A model generated the notes under the pieces. It saw nothing but the letters and a program-made list of their open reading frames with translations, was not told the origin of the DNA and searched no databases. A program made the position numbers and the translations under genes. Shown here piece by piece: positions 61,160-64,000 of a stretch of DNA of 64,000 nucleotides (position 1 is its first letter; the number at the start of each line of letters is the position of its first letter). The stretch is from Mallotus nudiflorus (lineage: Eukaryota > Streptophyta > Magnoliopsida > Malpighiales > Euphorbiaceae), in contig CANTUR010000793.1 in assembly GCA_947683625.1 (NCBI GenBank), positions 1,860,001-1,924,000 on the forward strand, in the 5' to 3' direction.

Positions 61160-61605
61160 TGTGCTTCTTGATTAATGAAAGATGACAAAGTAGAAATACA
61201 TAGGCTATAATCTATATGCAACATGGGCGTTCAAAGAAAAAAAAAACTGTATGTAACATAGATGTTGTAAAATTGTAATATAATAAAGTGTGTGTTTCCG
61301 TTGTAATATCTTCACTTGTTAAAAAAAAAAAAATGTATAACATTTTCAGTTTTCAATTTTAGTAGTGTCTTTGGCAGCTTAAATTATTATAAAATTGAAA
61401 GATCAAGAATCAGATTTCAAAGAAAAAAAGGAATTGATAGCAGATTTTCAATGACAAAAAAAAAAAAAAAAACAAACTTAATAAGACTTTTCAGCCTCCA
61501 CCCCCCTCTCACCCCATATCATTAATAAAATTCTAGACAAAATTGTTACAACACAGACAAATTACAGCAAAAAATATTGTTATTAAAAGATATATTGCAA
61601 AATAG
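61160..61605. other. 3' flank of the membrane-protein gene
   Basis: A probable polyadenylation signal AATAAAG is at about 61283. The rest is A/T-rich with A runs and no supportable ORF. Confidence 0.5.
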
Positions 61606-61613
61606 CATAAAAG

Positions 61614-61739
61614 ATAGCATGCTTAAGAAGTGATGGTTAAGAAACTATCCCATCTACGAGGTTGACACTTAAAGGAAAGGGTTCAAATTCCCTCTCCGTG
61701 TCAAAAAAAAAAAAAAAAAAAAAAAGAAAAAAACAATAA
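61614..61739 (+). mobile_element. tRNA-derived SINE
   Basis: About 126 bp flanked by the 8-bp duplication CATAAAAG (61606-61613 and 61740-61747) and ending in a 20-base A tract. It carries a box A-like TGATGGTTAAG near 61631 and a clear box B, GGTTCAAATTCC (61680-61691), inside a T-arm-like AGGG...CCCT stem. These are the internal RNA polymerase III promoter elements of a tRNA-derived SINE. It is too short and unpaired at its ends to be a tRNA gene. Confidence 0.75.
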
Positions 61740-61747
61740 CATAAAAG

Positions 61748-62340
61748 TAAGTAAAGCTACAAATACACTTGTATCATTGCAGAAAGTGCATTTATATTTT
61801 AGTTAAAGAGAAAGCCAACTTCTAATCTATAAGAATTTTCTCAATGATGTCTTCCTCTCTATAAATGCAAGCCAAAGAATATATATATATATAATTTGAA
61901 TTCAAATTAAAAAAACTCTCATATAAAAAGTAAAATTCTCATAAAAGTAAAATATAGTAAGGATTTAACCCTAAATTTAGATAAATTAACATCTATTTTA
62001 AAAAAATAATGTAAAATAGATACGATTAAAAAAAAAAGAAAGGATCAATTTTCTGAAATCCTGTATCGATGTAGAAAGAAAAGAAATAATAGTAGTGAAA
62101 GAAAGGTTTAAAGAGAAGAAAGAGAAAAATTGAAAATTTTTGCATAGACATGCTATAATTTTACCCTTACCTACATTCTAATTCCATTATTAGATACCAA
62201 TTAATGAGGGTGAATTTTGTTTGAAAGATTAAATCGTGGGAAAACTGAACAAAAATGTCAGTCTCATAAATTTCAGGTATGTTCTTGTTGAAGTTGCTTG
62301 TGGACCATTTTCGGATTTTTATTTTTTGAAAATTATGTTA
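61748..62340. other. Non-coding segment homologous to 42500-42780
   Basis: From 62068 the sequence follows 42520 onward (ATCGATGTAGAAAG, TTTGCATAGACATGCTA, ACCAATTAATGAGGGTG, AAGTTGCTTGTGGACCATTT). In the other copy the gypsy element lies just beyond the end of this homology. 61748-62067 holds nothing I can name. Confidence 0.7.
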
Positions 62341-62414
62341 CAGTGAACCTTTAAATCGGATCACGTGGTCTTTAAATGGGATATATATATATATATATAT
62401 ATTTTTTTTTTTTT

Positions 62415-62975
62415 GGATAAATACAATGATGATTTTGGTGCTTTTGTATTTTGACAAAATCAGTGTTGTAATTTTTTAGCATTCTATGTTTCACAATTTT
62501 TTTACAGTCTAATATTCTTCTAGCAAATATTATTTATAATATATGTTTTAAAAGAATATGTATTTTTAATGTTAAAATCATATAATAAATAATATATTAT
62601 TTAATTAATTATAATAAATTAAAAAAATGTATTTTTAATTTAATTATGAATAAAAAAAATAATTTTTAAAATAAATTTATAATATTTTTTAAAATAACTA
62701 ATTGATTAAATAGATAATAAATTATATATAAAATAAATTTATCAATAAAATTATTTATTATACTAATGTTTTCTTATAAAATTATTCAAAAAAATATTTT
62801 CTCAAAAAATTATTTAAAAAAATATCTTCTCATAAAATAATGATGATATTACTTAAAAAGATATTAAAATATAAAAAATATGAAACATATAATACTTAAA
62901 TACCCAAAAAAAATCACAGGATTAATTTCATCCCGACGTAAAACCACAAGGATATTTTTTTGTTTTGAAAAATTT
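62415..62975. mobile_element. Second copy of the MITE family seen at 21560-22113
   Basis: The left end GGATAAATACAATGATGATT and the right-end ACGTAAAACCACAAGGATAT (inverted) match the terminal sequences of the first copy. The AT-rich middle (ATGTATTTTTAATTTAATTATG, AACTAATTGATTAAAT) is also shared. The right terminus is worn, and I see no clean target duplication. Confidence 0.65.
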
Positions 62976-63239
62976 GGGTCACGTGGTCTTTTAATCCGAA
63001 GATTTTACACTTTTTTTTTTAATTTTCATTCATATATTATTAAAAATAATATAGTTAATATAATGATTTCTTCTCTTTTCTTTTCAAGATTACAATAAAT
63101 AAATTTCCAATTTAAACATTATATTATATGAAGATTAATAAGTTTATAAGAAAAATTTAAAAATAAATTTTAATTTTTCATGTCAAATCACAAATAATTT
63201 AATAATATATTTGTTTTAATTTTTAAAAATTTACGTATT

Positions 63240-63847
63240 TCAATATATATATATATAAAAGTCATACAAATTTTTTTTACAATCAAACTCTATAAATTTA
63301 AAAAAACTTTACGGTAATTTTATTTTTTAGTCAAACCAATTTTTCATTAGTCAACTTTTAAAACTAAATTTCTTTTTTTATATTACAATACTAAAACTTT
63401 TTTATTTTTATATTTTAAATAAATAAATAAATTTTTATTTTATTTATAATTTATTTGATTATTTAATTTTCATAATAATTATACAACTTATTAGAATAAT
63501 TAAATTAAATAAAACCTCATTAAATTATTTTTATATTATTATTTATTTTTTTAACTTGGTTCATTAACTATAAATTAAATAATAGGGATATAATAGTTTA
63601 ATGAAGTAAAATCTCATTAATATTTTAAATTATTATTGAAATACAATAACATAGTAGTATAACATGCCAAACCTTAGGAATGTCATTTTACAGTTATTAT
63701 TGACATGGAAAATAAAAGCAATATTAAGAGAAGACTGGGAACTATATGACAAGTTTTTCTAGTAGACAAAACATGTTATTAGGAAAAAGAAAAGGAAAAT
63801 ATGGCTTTTAAGATATCCTTCAATACTGTGCAAGGGAGCTGGTAGTT
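63240..63847. repeat. 3' flank of the germin-like gene, duplicated at 21450-22650
   Basis: This block aligns collinearly with the 3' flank of the pseudogene at 22659-23257, including CTCTATAAATTTAAAA, AGTCAAACCAATTTTTCATTAGTCAAC and AGCAATATTAAGAGAAGACTGGGA. It lacks the MITE at the corresponding point (63297-63306). Confidence 0.85.
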
Positions 63848-64000
63848 TTAAGGAAAATATGGCTTCGGGAAGCTTTTCTTGATTTTCTGAATGGTGTATA
63901 CGTCAGTCTTGAATGCCCTGGCAAGAATTTCATCATCAATTCCAGAGGCGAAGATGGACAAAGGCACAGAAACTGTTCCTGCGTTTGCACTTCCGAAAGC
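63848..64000 (-). CDS. Germin-like protein, C-terminal end (gene continues past the window)
   Basis: The last 50 residues of a germin-like protein are read on the minus strand: AFGSANAGTVSVPLSIFASG, then IDDEILARAFKTDVYTIQKI and a KKSFPKPYFP end, with the stop at 63848-63850. It is the tail of the cupin domain of a secreted Mn-binding cell-wall protein of the ABP19/GLP subfamily. Unlike the pseudogene copy it has no damage in the visible part and keeps the three residues VYT that the other copy lost. It is probably the functional paralogue. Confidence 0.85.
   Translation of the reverse strand, partial: AFGSANAGTVSVPLSIFASGIDDEILARAFKTDVYTIQKIKKSFPKPYFP

Noticed and set aside
61631..61705. 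Possible tRNA gene
   Set aside because: Box A and box B are present but no acceptor or anticodon stem can be folded, and the A tail and target duplication identify a SINE.

Overview
The window is nuclear DNA of a eudicot plant. The genes have plant intron structure (GT-AG, AT-rich introns), the families are plant ones (cationic amino acid transporters, MFAP1, germin-like proteins), and about half the window is plant-type transposable elements: a MULE with convergent genes, nested Ty1/copia, a Tekay/Del-like Ty3/gypsy chromovirus, MITEs and a tRNA-derived SINE. I cannot name the species from sequence alone.

Layout. 1-1835 (-): 5' part of a CAT4-like cationic amino acid transporter with a 1-nt frameshift and a loss in TM1. 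4043-5596 (+): MFAP1, an apparently intact two-exon spliceosomal gene. 7655-13056 (-): a second, CAT2/3-like transporter, recognisable over most of its length but broken by several small indels and CpG-type decay. 13285-18694: a complete Mutator-like element with about 260-bp TIRs and a 9-bp TSD; it holds a degraded MURA-like transposase (-) and a convergent small GRF-zinc-finger/coiled-coil gene (+). 18704-21450: minisatellites and LTR-like debris. 21560-22113: a MITE with a 9-bp TSD. 22659-23257 (-): a germin-like pseudogene whose paralogue enters at the right edge (63848-64000).

24092-36384 is a Ty1/copia element (-) split by a second, SIRE-like Ty1/copia element (+, 25200-32750). 37027-40207 is a perfectly TSD-flanked solo LTR of the same gypsy family as the full element at 42820-54298 (3.2-kb LTRs, iMet primer site, gag-pol with four premature stops and one frameshift). 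54304-57700 is very AT-rich, with an 88-bp tandem array and internal duplications. 57921-61159 (+) is a two-exon gene for a small multi-pass membrane protein of unknown function. A tRNA-derived SINE, another MITE copy and the second germin-like locus follow.

Only MFAP1 and the small membrane-protein gene look plainly functional; the right-hand germin-like copy is clean as far as it is seen. The least expected signal is inside the LTRs. The SIRE-like LTR carries four tandem hairpins with one shared loop and four different, self-complementary stems. The gypsy LTR carries two hairpins of the same logic, a third with a compensatory base pair in the diverged solo copy, and conserved splice-site-like signals that divide the LTR into exon-like and intron-like blocks. 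These suggest selected RNA structure and splicing in the LTR leaders and are the best candidates for something undescribed.
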